Of a stretch of DNA of 64,000 nt, positions 6,739-15,985 are shown piece by piece (positions within the stretch are counted from its first letter, which is position 1; each line of letters begins with the position of its first letter). This stretch comes from Orlajensenia leifsoniae (lineage in GTDB: Bacteria; Actinomycetota; Actinomycetes; Actinomycetales; Microbacteriaceae). Both the position numbers and the translations under genes were made by a program. The stretch covers positions 558,001-622,000 of the forward strand of contig NZ_SPQZ01000003.1 of the NCBI RefSeq assembly GCF_004570845.1. Reading direction: 5' to 3'. The notes under the pieces are model-generated. The model was not told where the DNA came from, did no database searches, and saw only the letters and a program-made list of their open reading frames with translations.

Positions 6739-8520
6739 GTGAGTGAGGACGTGCCGGCAGTCGAGCCGGCCACTGCGACGCGTCGTCGTGGCCGGCTCGT
6801 CTGGCTGATCGTCGGTGTCGTGCTCGTCGCGGTGGTCGGCGCCGTCGTCTGGGTCGGCGTACGTGGCTGGCTCGCCAAGGGCGAGCTCGAGGCCGCCGCG
6901 GTGACGGCCGAGAAACTGCAGGCCGACATCGTCGCGGGCGACACCGCTGCGGCCGCTGACGGTGCCGACAAGCTCGTCGACCACACCCATGAGGCGGCCG
7001 CTCTCACGGGCGACCCGATCTGGGCGCTCGCCGAGATCGTGCCCGTCGTCGGACCGAACCTGAGCGCGGTCAGGGTGCTGTCGACCCAGCTCGACGCTGC
7101 CGCCAGCGGAGCCATCCGGCCGTTGACCGGCCTGGCGCAGTCGGTGTTCGCCGAGTCGTTCCGACCCGTCGACGGCCGCATCGATGTGGAACCTCTCGTC
7201 GCGGCGCGCCCGGCAGCCCATTCCGCGCGCACTGTGCTGACGGATGCCGCGGCAGCAGTGGGCGCGATCGACGACGACGGCCTCCTCGGCCCCGTCGCCG
7301 ACGCGAAGACGTCCCTCGCCACGGCCCTGGGCCAGGCAGCGGGACTCAGCGCGACTCTCGATGACGCGCTCGTGATCGCCCCCGTCATGCTGGGTGCCGA
7401 CGGCCCCCGCAACTACCTGGTGCTGTTCCAGAACAACGCGGAGCTCCGCACGGCCGGCGGCATCCCCGGAGCCTTCGCCCTCGTGCACGCGGAGGACGGG
7501 TTGCTCCAGCTGGTCAGGCAGGCGAGTACCGCGGACTTCTCGCCGAACGGACCAGCGCTTCCCGCGCCCGCCGCGATGGCCGCCGTGTTCGGTGACGGCA
7601 TGAGCAGCCACATCCAGGACGTCACGATGACGCCGGACTTCACCGTGAGCGCCGACCTCGCCTCAGCCATGTGGGAGCGGAAGTTCGGCGGCACGGTCGA
7701 CGGCGTGATCGCCGTCGATCCCGTCGCCCTCAGCTATCTGCTGGGAGCGACAGGCCCGGTGACCCTCGCCGATGGTTCCGAGCTCACCACAGAGAACGCG
7801 GTGACGTCTCTGCTCGTCGACGTCTACACGCGCTTCCCCGATGGCGCCGCCCAGGACGCGTTCTTCGCCGAGTCCGCCGCGGCGAGTTTCAAGGCGATCA
7901 CCGGAGGCGCCGCGGATCCGAAGGCCCTGGTGTCGGCTCTCGCCCGCGCCGGCGACGAGAACCGCGTCGCCCTCTGGAGCAACGACGAATCCGTGCAGAG
8001 CGTTCTCGCCGGAACCACTCTCGCGGGTCTCGACGCTGCGCAGAAGGAGCTCGGCCCGGAGGCCTACGGCGTCTATCTCAACGACGCCACCGGCGCGAAG
8101 ATGGACCCGTATCTCGACGTCGCGATGGCCGTGGGGGCGGTGCCGCGCGATGACGGGCGGTCCGACGTCACGGTCACCGTGACCCTCACCAGCACGGCCG
8201 CAGCGGACGCCGCGACGAGCTACCCTCCCGTGGTCGCCGGCACCGGCTTCTACGGGGTCGCACCAGGTCAGATCGCGACGAACGTGACGGTCTTCGCTCC
8301 TGCCGGCGCCTTCGACGCCGGCGTGGAACGCGACGGCGAGCGGGTCGAGTACGCCCCGGCCGTCGTCGACGACCGTGCAGTGAGTTCGGTGGGCGTCACG
8401 CTGGCTCCGGGCGAGAAGGCGGAGCTGGTCTTCCACTACACCTCGGCCGAGAAGGGTCAGTCGGAACCGCTGCTGCTCCACACGCCGTTGATGAAGAACA
8501 TCACCGTCGGCTCCCTCTGA
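6739..8520 (+). CDS. DUF4012 domain membrane-anchored protein
   Basis: A 593-residue protein of the DUF4012 family, whose biochemical role is not established; relatives often sit in actinobacterial cell-surface or polysaccharide loci. One transmembrane helix lies near residues 15-37 after an Arg-rich start, so the rest should be outside the cell. The family segments are a helical part with EIVPVVGPNLSAV, then NYLVLFQNNAELRTAGGIPGAF around residues 225-247, and a Gly/Asp-rich C-terminal half. GTG at 6739 is the start; the gene begins four bases after the sortase-substrate gene and is probably cotranscribed, which suggests a joint envelope role. Confidence 0.8.
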   Translation: MSEDVPAVEPATATRRRGRLVWLIVGVVLVAVVGAVVWVGVRGWLAKGELEAAAVTAEKLQADIVAGDTAAAADGADKLVDHTHEAAALTGDPIWALAEIVPVVGPNLSAVRVLSTQLDAAASGAIRPLTGLAQSVFAESFRPVDGRIDVEPLVAARPAAHSARTVLTDAAAAVGAIDDDGLLGPVADAKTSLATALGQAAGLSATLDDALVIAPVMLGADGPRNYLVLFQNNAELRTAGGIPGAFALVHAEDGLLQLVRQASTADFSPNGPALPAPAAMAAVFGDGMSSHIQDVTMTPDFTVSADLASAMWERKFGGTVDGVIAVDPVALSYLLGATGPVTLADGSELTTENAVTSLLVDVYTRFPDGAAQDAFFAESAAASFKAITGGAADPKALVSALARAGDENRVALWSNDESVQSVLAGTTLAGLDAAQKELGPEAYGVYLNDATGAKMDPYLDVAMAVGAVPRDDGRSDVTVTVTLTSTAAADAATSYPPVVAGTGFYGVAPGQIATNVTVFAPAGAFDAGVERDGERVEYAPAVVDDRAVSSVGVTLAPGEKAELVFHYTSAEKGQSEPLLLHTPLMKNITVGSL

Positions 8521-8575
8521 TCCACCCGATTCCCCGATCCCCTCGCCAATGCCCCCGAAAAGGGGGTATGGTCAT

Positions 8576-8589
8576 CTAAACCGGTTTAG
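8576..8589. promoter_or_regulatory. Palindromic LacI-type operator
   Basis: CTAAACCGGTTTAG is a perfect 14-base palindrome with the central CG typical of LacI/GalR operators. It lies 41 bases before the lacI-type gene and directly after a TATGGT that could be its -10 box, so it is probably used for autoregulation and for control of the sugar operon. A CCCCC/GGGGG mini-hairpin lies just upstream (8552-8566). Confidence 0.75.
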
Positions 8590-8630
8590 GTGAGCGATGC
8601 TCATCCGACCGGCCTCGACGAGGAGGACCG

Positions 8631-9707
8631 ATGGCTGAGGAACCCGACGTGACCGCAGCGCCTGCGCTGCCGGCATCCGGCGCCCGTCCGACCATCGCCG
8701 ATGTCGCGCGTCGGGCCGGCGTGAGCAAGGGACTCGTCTCCTTCGCCCTGAACGACAGGCCCGGCGTGAAGGCCGAGACCCGTGAGCGCATCCTGGGGGT
8801 CGCCGACGAGCTGGGCTTCACGCCGAGTGTGCGCGCCCGCGCCCTGAGCGTCGACCGCTCCTTCGCCCTCGGGCTCGTCATCGCCCGCGATCCGTCGATC
8901 GTCGCCGCCGATCCGTTCTTCCCCACCTTCATCTCGGGGGTGGAGAGCGAGCTCTCCGAGGTGGGCCAGGCGCTCGTGCTGGCCTCGACCACCTCGCAGC
9001 GGCAGGAGGCCGAGACCTATCGGCAGCTCGCCGGTGACAAGAGGGTCGACGGCGTCTTCCTCACCGACCTGCGCGCGAACGACGAGCGCATCGGCCTGCT
9101 GCAGAAGCTGGGCCTGCGCGCGGTCACCCTCGGGCGGCCCGACGTCTCCTCCCCGTTCCCCGCCGTGTCGAGCGACGATGGTGCCGGCATCCGCGCTGTC
9201 GTGGATCACCTCGTCCTCCTCGGCCACACTCGCATCGCGCACGTCGCCGGACCCGCGGACCTGCTGCACGCAGCGCACCGCCGCACCGCCTTCGAAGGCG
9301 CGATGACGGATGCCGGCCTCGACGCGACCCGCGTCGTCGAGACCGACTTCTCCGCGCGGGAGGGCGCCGAGGCGACCCGGCGCCTGCTCGCTGTGCGGTC
9401 GTCGCACCGGCCGACGGCGATCGTCTACTCGAACGACCCGATGGCCATCGCCGGTATCGCCATCGCCCGTCGCGCCGGCCTCGACGTGCCGCGCGACCTC
9501 TCGGTGGCCGGCTTCGACAACACCGACCTGGCCGAGCACGTGTACCCGTCGCTCACCTCGGTGGCCACGGATGTCGCACTCTGGGGCGCGACGGCCGCCC
9601 GCGTGCTGCTCGCGGCCGTCGCCGGCGACGCCATCGACGGCCGCACCCCGTTGCCGACCCGGCTCGTCATCCGCGAATCGACCGCTGCAGCCCCCACGAC
9701 CACCTGA
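8631..9707 (+). CDS. LacI family transcriptional regulator
   Basis: A 358-residue sugar-responsive repressor. The N-terminal helix-turn-helix reads TIADVARRAGVSKGLVSFALN (about residues 23-43), followed by the hinge-helix region and a periplasmic-binding-protein-like sensor domain ending in SVAGFDNTDLAEHVYPSLTSV, the usual C-terminal signature. GAGGAGG precedes the ATG. It is the first gene of a sugar import and glycosidase operon and has a perfect palindrome upstream, so it most likely represses that operon until a sugar binds. The inducer is unknown, but may be a manno-oligosaccharide given the GH130 gene downstream. Confidence 0.93.
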   Translation: MAEEPDVTAAPALPASGARPTIADVARRAGVSKGLVSFALNDRPGVKAETRERILGVADELGFTPSVRARALSVDRSFALGLVIARDPSIVAADPFFPTFISGVESELSEVGQALVLASTTSQRQEAETYRQLAGDKRVDGVFLTDLRANDERIGLLQKLGLRAVTLGRPDVSSPFPAVSSDDGAGIRAVVDHLVLLGHTRIAHVAGPADLLHAAHRRTAFEGAMTDAGLDATRVVETDFSAREGAEATRRLLAVRSSHRPTAIVYSNDPMAIAGIAIARRAGLDVPRDLSVAGFDNTDLAEHVYPSLTSVATDVALWGATAARVLLAAVAGDAIDGRTPLPTRLVIRESTAAAPTTT

Positions 9708-9757
9708 ACACAGTGAAGAACCGACGGTACGACCCGTCGCAACGAAAGGAAGAAATC

Positions 9758-11038
9758 ATGCGAAGAGGCATGACGATCGGAATCCTGGCCGCCGCGACGG
9801 CCGTCGCCCTCGTGGGCTGTTCGGGCGGAGGCGGAGGGGGAGACGCGAGGACGAAGGGCCCGATCACCATCTGGTACTCGAACAACGAGGCCGAGATCGC
9901 GTGGGGCAAGCAGATGGTGGAGGCGTGGAACGCCGACAACCCCGACGAGCAGGTCAAGGCGCAGGAGATCCCGGCCGGTGACAGCAGCGAAGAGGTCATC
10001 AGCGCGGCGATCACGGCGGGCAATGCGCCCTGCCTGATCTTCAACACCTCGCCGGCCGCCGTGCCGCAGTTCGAGAAGCAGGGCGGACTCGTCTCGCTCA
10101 GCGACTTCGAGGACGGCGACGACTACATCACCTCGCGCACCGGCGACCTCGCCGAGCAGTACGCCTCGGCCGACGGCGCGTACTTCCAGATGCCCTGGAA
10201 GTCGAACCCGGTCATGATCTTCTACAACAAGGACCTGTTCGCGAAGGCCGGCCTCGACGCCGACAGCCCGAAGCTGTCGACCTACGACGAGTTCCTCACG
10301 GCCTCCCGCGCCATCGTGGACTCCGGTGCGGCGAAGTACGCCATCCACCCGGCTCCGACGAGCGAGTTCTTCCAGAGCTGGTTCGACTTCTATCCGCTGT
10401 ACGCCGCCGAGACCGAGGGAACGCAGCTCGTCGAGGACGGCAAGGCCACCTTCGACTCCGACGAGGGCGAGGCCGTCTCCGAACTCTGGCGCACGATGTA
10501 CGAGGAGAACCTCGCCGGCCAGGAGCAGTACCAGGGCGACTCCTTCCTCGACGGCGAGGCCGCCATGGCCATCGTCGGTCCGTGGGCCATCGCGGTCTAC
10601 GGCGACGACGTGAACTGGGGCGCGGTTCCGGTTCCCACGTCGGAGGGAACGGATGCTGCTGAGACGTACACCTTCAGCGACGCCAAGAACATCGGCCTCT
10701 ACAGCGCCTGCAAGAACCAGCAGACGGCCTGGGACGTGTTGAAGTTCGCCACCAGCGAGGAGCAGGACGGCAAGCTGCTCGAGCTCACCGGCCAGATGCC
10801 GCTGCGCAGCGACCTCACGACGGTCTACCCCGACTACTTCGCCGACAACCCCGCCTACACGGTGTTCGGCGACCAGGCGAGCCGAACCGTCGAGGTGCCC
10901 AACGTCGCGAACTCCGTGGAGATCTGGCAGAACTTCCGCGACGGCTACTCCAAGGCCGTCATCTTCGGCGAGGGCGACATTCCCGCCTTCCTGAAGGACA
11001 CCGCCGCCAAGATCGACACCCTCGCAAGCGCGAACTGA
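9758..11038 (+). CDS. Sugar ABC transporter substrate-binding lipoprotein
   Basis: A 426-residue family 1 extracellular binding protein for oligosaccharides. The signal peptide ends in a lipobox (ALVGC, Cys21) followed by a Gly run. The mature part begins PITIWYSNNEAE and later shows MPWKSNPVMIFYNKDLFAKAGLD and MAIVGPWAIAVYG, both typical of this family. ATG 9758 was chosen because AAAGGAAGAAATC precedes it; a GTG 15 codons earlier has no such site. It belongs to the LacI-regulated operon with two permeases and a GH130 enzyme. No ATPase gene is present, so a shared MsmK/UgpC-type ATPase elsewhere is expected. Confidence 0.92.
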   Translation: MRRGMTIGILAAATAVALVGCSGGGGGGDARTKGPITIWYSNNEAEIAWGKQMVEAWNADNPDEQVKAQEIPAGDSSEEVISAAITAGNAPCLIFNTSPAAVPQFEKQGGLVSLSDFEDGDDYITSRTGDLAEQYASADGAYFQMPWKSNPVMIFYNKDLFAKAGLDADSPKLSTYDEFLTASRAIVDSGAAKYAIHPAPTSEFFQSWFDFYPLYAAETEGTQLVEDGKATFDSDEGEAVSELWRTMYEENLAGQEQYQGDSFLDGEAAMAIVGPWAIAVYGDDVNWGAVPVPTSEGTDAAETYTFSDAKNIGLYSACKNQQTAWDVLKFATSEEQDGKLLELTGQMPLRSDLTTVYPDYFADNPAYTVFGDQASRTVEVPNVANSVEIWQNFRDGYSKAVIFGEGDIPAFLKDTAAKIDTLASAN

Positions 11039-11046
11039 CATCGATC

Positions 11047-11991
11047 ATGACCACCATCACCCGACCGACGGAGGTCGAGGCGCAGCGACAAGACGCGCCT
11101 CGGCCCCGCCGCCGGCGCTGGCTGGGAAGCAGCCCCCTCGGTCTGCTCTTCACGGCGCCCTACCTGATCTTCATCTGCGCGATCTTCGCGTATCCGATCG
11201 TCTTCGCGGTCTGGATGTCGTTCCAGGACTACTTCTTCTCCGCTCCCGGGGTCGAGGTCGACCGGCCGTTCGTGGGCTTCGACAACTACATCGCGGTGCT
11301 GCAGGACCCGGCGGTCTGGCAGTCCTTCCGCAACGTCGGCGTCTTCCTGATCATCAACGTGCCACTCACGGTGGTGCTCTCGATCGTGCTGGCATCGGCG
11401 CTCAACCGCGTCGTGCACGCGCGGGCGTTCCTCCGCGTCAGCTACTACGTGCCCTACGTCGCGGCTTCGGTCGCCGTGGTCGGCGTCTGGCTGTTCCTGT
11501 TCAGCGGGGGCGGGCTCGTGAACAACGTGCTCGGCGACTTGGCCCCCGTTCCGTCCTGGCTCATCAACTCGCAGCTCGCGATGCCCGTCATCGCGCTCTT
11601 CGTCACCTGGAAGCAGCTCGGGTTCTACATCCTGCTCTACCTCGCGGCTCTCCAGAACGTGCCGAAGGAGCTGTACGAATCGGCGGCGACGGATGGCGCA
11701 GGCGGTGTGCGCACCTTCTTCTCCGTCACGGTCCCGGGCGTGCGCCCGGCGACCCTGCTCGTCCTGCTGATCTCGACGATCACCGGCGCGAACCTGTTCA
11801 CGGAGCCCTACCTGCTGACGGGCGGCGGAGGACCCAACGGTGCATCGGCCAGTCCGGTGCTCCTGATGTACCAGAAGGGCATCGAGCAGGGGAATCCGGA
11901 TGTCGCCTCGGCGATCGGCGTGATCCTGATCATCTGCGTGCTCATCATCGCCTTCATCCAGCGTCGCCTCGTGAGAGATGAGGAATCATGA
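11047..11991 (+). CDS. Carbohydrate ABC transporter permease, MalF type
   Basis: A 314-residue inner-membrane permease of the MalF/UgpA family. Six hydrophobic segments follow a 35-residue Arg-rich cytoplasmic N-terminus. The EAA loop that contacts the ATPase appears as ESAATDGAGGVRTFFSVTVP near residue 215. FTEPYLLTGGGGPNG is a common MalF-like periplasmic segment. It starts eight bases after the binding-protein gene and overlaps the next permease by four bases. Confidence 0.92.
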   Translation: MTTITRPTEVEAQRQDAPRPRRRRWLGSSPLGLLFTAPYLIFICAIFAYPIVFAVWMSFQDYFFSAPGVEVDRPFVGFDNYIAVLQDPAVWQSFRNVGVFLIINVPLTVVLSIVLASALNRVVHARAFLRVSYYVPYVAASVAVVGVWLFLFSGGGLVNNVLGDLAPVPSWLINSQLAMPVIALFVTWKQLGFYILLYLAALQNVPKELYESAATDGAGGVRTFFSVTVPGVRPATLLVLLISTITGANLFTEPYLLTGGGGPNGASASPVLLMYQKGIEQGNPDVASAIGVILIICVLIIAFIQRRLVRDEES

Positions 11992-12821
11992 TCCGGTTCG
12001 GAATGGTGCTCCGCTACATCCTGCTGCTCCTCGGGGCACTCGTCTTCCTGTTCCCCTTCTACTACATGGTCGTGGGCTCGTTGCAGGCCACGCCCGACTC
12101 CAGCCCGGCGGGCGCCTTCCCGGCACCCGGCAACCTGACCCTCGACAACTACGTGGCCGTCAACGAGCGCATCAACCTGCTGCAGGGGCTGGTCAACTCC
12201 GGCATCTTCACCGGCGGTGTGCTCCTCGGAACAGTCGTGTTCGGGCTCCTGGCCGGGTATGCGCTCGCGGTGCTCTCGTTCCGCGGGCGAGGCACGATCT
12301 TCGCGCTCGTGCTGCTGGTGCAGGTCATCCCGTTCCAGTTGCTGATGATCCCGCTCTACGTGATGATCGCCCGCAACTACGGCCTCAGCGACAACTACCT
12401 GGGCATGATCCTGCCGTTCTTCATCAGCTCGGTGGCCGTGCTCATCTTCAGGCAGTACTTCCTGCAGTTGCCGAAGGACCTGTTCAACGCCGCCCGCATC
12501 GACGGCGCCAGTGAGCTGCGCATCCTCTGGAGCGTCGCCATCCCGCTGGTGCGACCGGCCCTGCTCACCGTGGTGCTGCTCACCTTCATCGGTCCGTGGA
12601 ACGAGTTCCTCTGGCCGTTCCTGATCACCAAGGAGGCGTCGATGCAACCACTCGCCGTCTCGCTCGCCAACTACATCTCCTCGATCGCGGCGTCGACGGC
12701 GAACCCCTTCGGTTCCCTCCTCGCCGGAGCCGTCGTGCTCGCCGTGCCCGTCGTGGTGCTGCTGATCATCTTCCAGCGTCAGTTCGTCTCGAACGACATC
12801 GGATCGGGAGTGAAGGGATGA
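11988..12821 (+). CDS. Carbohydrate ABC transporter permease, MalG type
   Basis: A 277-residue partner permease of the MalG/UgpE family with six hydrophobic helices. The conserved cytoplasmic loop reads NAARIDGASELRILWSVAIPLVRPAL (split by family into an EAA-type motif), and WNEFLWPFLIT follows. It overlaps the upstream permease (ATGA) and the downstream GH130 gene (ATGA), so import and phosphorolysis/hydrolysis are translationally coupled. Confidence 0.92.
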   Translation: MIRFGMVLRYILLLLGALVFLFPFYYMVVGSLQATPDSSPAGAFPAPGNLTLDNYVAVNERINLLQGLVNSGIFTGGVLLGTVVFGLLAGYALAVLSFRGRGTIFALVLLVQVIPFQLLMIPLYVMIARNYGLSDNYLGMILPFFISSVAVLIFRQYFLQLPKDLFNAARIDGASELRILWSVAIPLVRPALLTVVLLTFIGPWNEFLWPFLITKEASMQPLAVSLANYISSIAASTANPFGSLLAGAVVLAVPVVVLLIIFQRQFVSNDIGSGVKG

Positions 12822-13897
12822 CCATGCAGATTCCATACACGCTCACCCGGGCCGGCGTCATCATGACGCCGGAGCCCGGCAACGACCTCGAGGCCGAGGG
12901 GGTGCTCAACCCGGCGACGGCCCGCGCCGCGAACGGCGAGTTGTACCTGTTCCCCAGGCTCGTGGCATCCGGCAACGTCTCCAGGGTCGGCATAGCGCGC
13001 ATCGTGCTGGACGACGGAGTGCCTGTCGGCGTGGAACGCGAGGGCATCGTGCTCGAGCCGGACCGCGGGTGGGAGCACGGCGTCGGCAACGGGGGCGTCG
13101 AGGATCCGCGCATCACGCGCATCGACGAACTCGGCCTGCACGTGATGACCTACGTCGCGTACGGCCCCCTCGGTCCCCGCACGGCCATCGCCGTGTCGGA
13201 GGACCTGCGGGACTGGCAGCGCCTCGGGCCGGCACTCTTCGCCTATGACGACGCCCTCGACGCAGACCTCAACCTGTTTCACAACAAGGACACCGTGTTC
13301 TTCCCGGAGGCCGTGACGGGTCCGGACGGAGTGCGCAGCCTCGCCGTGCTGCACCGGCCGATGTGGGACCTCGACGAGGTCAAGGCGGGTCAGGGAGTGC
13401 GCACTCCCGCGAACGTGCCCGATGCGCGGCAGTCCATCTGGATCAGCTTCGTGCACCTGGCCGATGTCCAGAAGGACCTGGCCGCCCTCACGTTCTGGCG
13501 CAACCACCGCTTCCTGGCCGGCCCCGAGCACCCGTTCGAGGCGCTCAAGATCGGCGGCGGACCGGCTCCGCTGCGGGTCCCGGAGGGCTGGCTGCTGCTG
13601 CACCACGGGGTGACCGGCACCATCACGAGCGCCTTCGACCAGCAGCAGAACGTGAACTACGCCGTCGGGGCCATGATCCTCGACGCCGACGACCCCACCC
13701 GGGTGATCGCTCGCAGCGCGGAACCGCTGCTCGCCCCGGAGACCGAGGAGGAGCGCAGCGGCATCGTGCCCAACGTGGTCTTCCCCACGGCCATCGAGCT
13801 CATCGACGGCGTGCACTGGCTGTTCTACGGGATGGCCGACTCGAAGATCGGCGTCGCCAGACTCGATCGCAGTACCGCCCGCGAGACATCTGACTGA
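12818..13897 (+). CDS. GH130 family beta-mannoside phosphorylase or hydrolase
   Basis: A 359-residue cytoplasmic five-bladed propeller enzyme of glycoside hydrolase family 130. Members cleave beta-mannosidic bonds, most by phosphorolysis giving mannose 1-phosphate, some by hydrolysis. The family signature GVEDPRIT carries the predicted proton donor Asp96, and LFHNKDTVFFPE and the later LLHHGV segment are also typical. The ATG at 12818 overlaps the permease stop, and no signal peptide is present, so it acts on an imported oligosaccharide. Whether phosphate-binding residues are all present was not settled, so phosphorylase versus hydrolase is open. Confidence 0.82.
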   Translation: MTMQIPYTLTRAGVIMTPEPGNDLEAEGVLNPATARAANGELYLFPRLVASGNVSRVGIARIVLDDGVPVGVEREGIVLEPDRGWEHGVGNGGVEDPRITRIDELGLHVMTYVAYGPLGPRTAIAVSEDLRDWQRLGPALFAYDDALDADLNLFHNKDTVFFPEAVTGPDGVRSLAVLHRPMWDLDEVKAGQGVRTPANVPDARQSIWISFVHLADVQKDLAALTFWRNHRFLAGPEHPFEALKIGGGPAPLRVPEGWLLLHHGVTGTITSAFDQQQNVNYAVGAMILDADDPTRVIARSAEPLLAPETEEERSGIVPNVVFPTAIELIDGVHWLFYGMADSKIGVARLDRSTARETSD

Positions 13898-13909
13898 GGA
13901 GCACCTCCC

Positions 13910-15949
13910 ATGACCACCATCACGACGCGACGGATGCGGATGGGCATGCTGCTCACGGCCACGCTCGCCGTCACCGGCCTCTCGGGCTTGGCGGCGGCGC
14001 CGGCGACGGCCGCGCCTGCGGCATCCGTCACCCCGCTCACCAACCTCGCCCACCTCGACTTCCTGCTCGACACCGCCGAGCCCGTCGCCGTCGACGGCCA
14101 CACGACCTACAGGCTCGACGAGGAGCCGCAGCTCGTGCTGCCGTGGACCTACGCCGACGCCCGTGACGGCGGCACCTTCGAACGTGTCGGCGGCGGACCG
14201 CTCGACGCGGCGACAGGGGACTGGGGCCAGGGCGCCTACAACGCCGACGACGTGGCGCGGGCCGCCGTCGTCTACCTCAGGCACTGGCGGCTCACGGGCG
14301 AGGCCTCGAGTCGCACCAGCGCCTACGAGATGCTGCGATCGCTCGCCTACCTGCAGACCTCGTCGGGAGCGAACTCCGGCAACGTCGTGCTGTGGATGCA
14401 GCCCGACGGCGAGCTCAACCCGAGCGCCGAGCCCGTCGAGCTGCCGAACCCGTCGGACTCCGGACCCAGCTACTGGACCGCCCGCGCGCTCTGGGCCTTC
14501 GGTGAGGGCTACGCGGCCTTCGCCGAGAGCGGCACAGCCGACGATGCGGCCTTCGCGTCCTTCCTCGGGGAGAGGCTCGCCCTCTCGCGTGCGGCGGTCG
14601 ACACCCAGGTGCTGAGCCGCTACGGGGAGTACGAGCAGAGCGACGGACTGAAGGTTCCCGCCTGGCTGATCGTCGACGGTGCCGACGCCTCGGCCGAGGC
14701 CGTGCTCGGACTGTCGGCCTACGTCGACTCGAGTGGCGACCCCGCGGCTCGCGAGACCCTGCGCAAGCTCGCCGAGGGCATCGCCGCGATGGGGGCGGCA
14801 TCGGGAGCCGACACCAGGTCGTGGCCCTACGGCGCGATCCTGCCGTGGGCGCAGTCGCGCTCGATGTGGCACGCGTGGGGGTCGCAGATGCCGGCGGCGC
14901 TCGCCGCGGCATCCGGAACCCTCGGCACGTCGTCTCTCCTGAAGCCGGCGGTACGCGACGCCGCCGTGTTCACGGCGACGCTCCTTCTCGCCGGCGGACC
15001 CGACAACGGCTGGTTCCCGACTCCGACCGACACCACCCAGATCGCCTACGGCGCCGACTCCCGCCTGCAGTCGCTCCTCGCGGTCGCCGATGCGACGGGT
15101 TCCCCGGCCTTCGACCAGCTCGCGGCCATCCAGGCAGCGTGGTTCTTCGGGGCCAACCGGGCCTCGGCGCCGATGTACGACCCGGCCACGGGTGTCACCT
15201 TCGACGGACTCGCTCCCGACGGCACGATCAACCGCAACGGCGGTGCCGAGAGCACGATTCACGGCCTGCTGTCGATGATCGCCCTCGATGCCCGCCCGGA
15301 TGTGGCTGCTCGAGCGCAGGGCGTCACCACGGTGTCGCAGCGCGACGGGCTGCACCTGCTCGAGGCCGAGACCGGCTCGGGCGGAGCGGTGTCGACGCCG
15401 GCTTCAGCGTGGACCGGCGAGTCTCTCTACAGCGGTGACGTGCTCACGGTGAAGACGGGCTCGAAGGCTGTCCTCCCGATCGGCGCCGCCGACCAGCCAC
15501 GCGTCGTGGAGTCTGTGCAGTGGGTCGAGCCGGGCGACCGGGTGCGATCGTTGTGGACGAGCGGCATCCTGCCCCTCGGGCTGCTCTCGATCCGCGGACC
15601 GGAGCAGGGCATCAGCCCGACGCCGGGGGTGCTGCTGCCGCAGGTGTTGCAGCTGCCCGTGCCGGCGCGTGCCACCACGGTGACCGTACGGCCGCTGGGC
15701 GGAACCGCCACCATAGACAACCTGATCGTGCGACCTCTGGTCTCGCGGATGCTGCTGAATGGGACAGCTGGCGACACGCAACTGCTGCAGTCGGCCGCCC
15801 GCATCCCGTGGCCCACGACAGTCGGAGTGGGAGCCGCGGCGTCACTGAGCGTCTACGACGCGTCGGGACGGCTGGTGAGCCAGCGCGACATCGGGGCGTC
15901 GGCCAGGACGGTGCTGCCCGCCGGAGGATTCGCCGTGGTCACGCGGTAG
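13910..15949 (+). CDS. Secreted six-hairpin glycosidase-like protein
   Basis: A 679-residue exported protein. A basic N-terminus and hydrophobic LLTATLAVTGLSGLAAA lead to a likely AxA cleavage (ATAAPAA). Residues about 60-460 look like an alpha/alpha barrel, with repeated helical pairs (GAYNADDVARAAVVYLRHW, SYWTARALWAFGEGYAAF, HAWGSQMPAALAAASG, ESTIHGLLSMIAL), as in six-hairpin glycosidases or lyases. Residues about 470-679 are beta-rich and may bind carbohydrate. It has no membrane anchor and closes the LacI-GH130 operon, 12 bases after GH130, with GAGGAG before the ATG. No family could be named with confidence; an extracellular depolymerase feeding the importer is the inference. Confidence 0.6.
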   Translation: MTTITTRRMRMGMLLTATLAVTGLSGLAAAPATAAPAASVTPLTNLAHLDFLLDTAEPVAVDGHTTYRLDEEPQLVLPWTYADARDGGTFERVGGGPLDAATGDWGQGAYNADDVARAAVVYLRHWRLTGEASSRTSAYEMLRSLAYLQTSSGANSGNVVLWMQPDGELNPSAEPVELPNPSDSGPSYWTARALWAFGEGYAAFAESGTADDAAFASFLGERLALSRAAVDTQVLSRYGEYEQSDGLKVPAWLIVDGADASAEAVLGLSAYVDSSGDPAARETLRKLAEGIAAMGAASGADTRSWPYGAILPWAQSRSMWHAWGSQMPAALAAASGTLGTSSLLKPAVRDAAVFTATLLLAGGPDNGWFPTPTDTTQIAYGADSRLQSLLAVADATGSPAFDQLAAIQAAWFFGANRASAPMYDPATGVTFDGLAPDGTINRNGGAESTIHGLLSMIALDARPDVAARAQGVTTVSQRDGLHLLEAETGSGGAVSTPASAWTGESLYSGDVLTVKTGSKAVLPIGAADQPRVVESVQWVEPGDRVRSLWTSGILPLGLLSIRGPEQGISPTPGVLLPQVLQLPVPARATTVTVRPLGGTATIDNLIVRPLVSRMLLNGTAGDTQLLQSAARIPWPTTVGVGAAASLSVYDASGRLVSQRDIGASARTVLPAGGFAVVTR

Positions 15950-15985
15950 ATCGGGAGAGGGTGCGGCGAGTGGCAGGATGGAGGA

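Noticed and set aside
8552-8566. Rho-independent terminator after the DUF4012 gene
   Set aside because: The CCCCC/GGGGG stem has only five pairs and is followed by TATGGT, more likely part of the lacI-type promoter.
12779-15355. 858-codon minus-strand open frame
   Set aside because: Antisense shadow of the GH130 and secreted-protein genes; Arg/Gly/Val-rich product and no ribosome site or motif.
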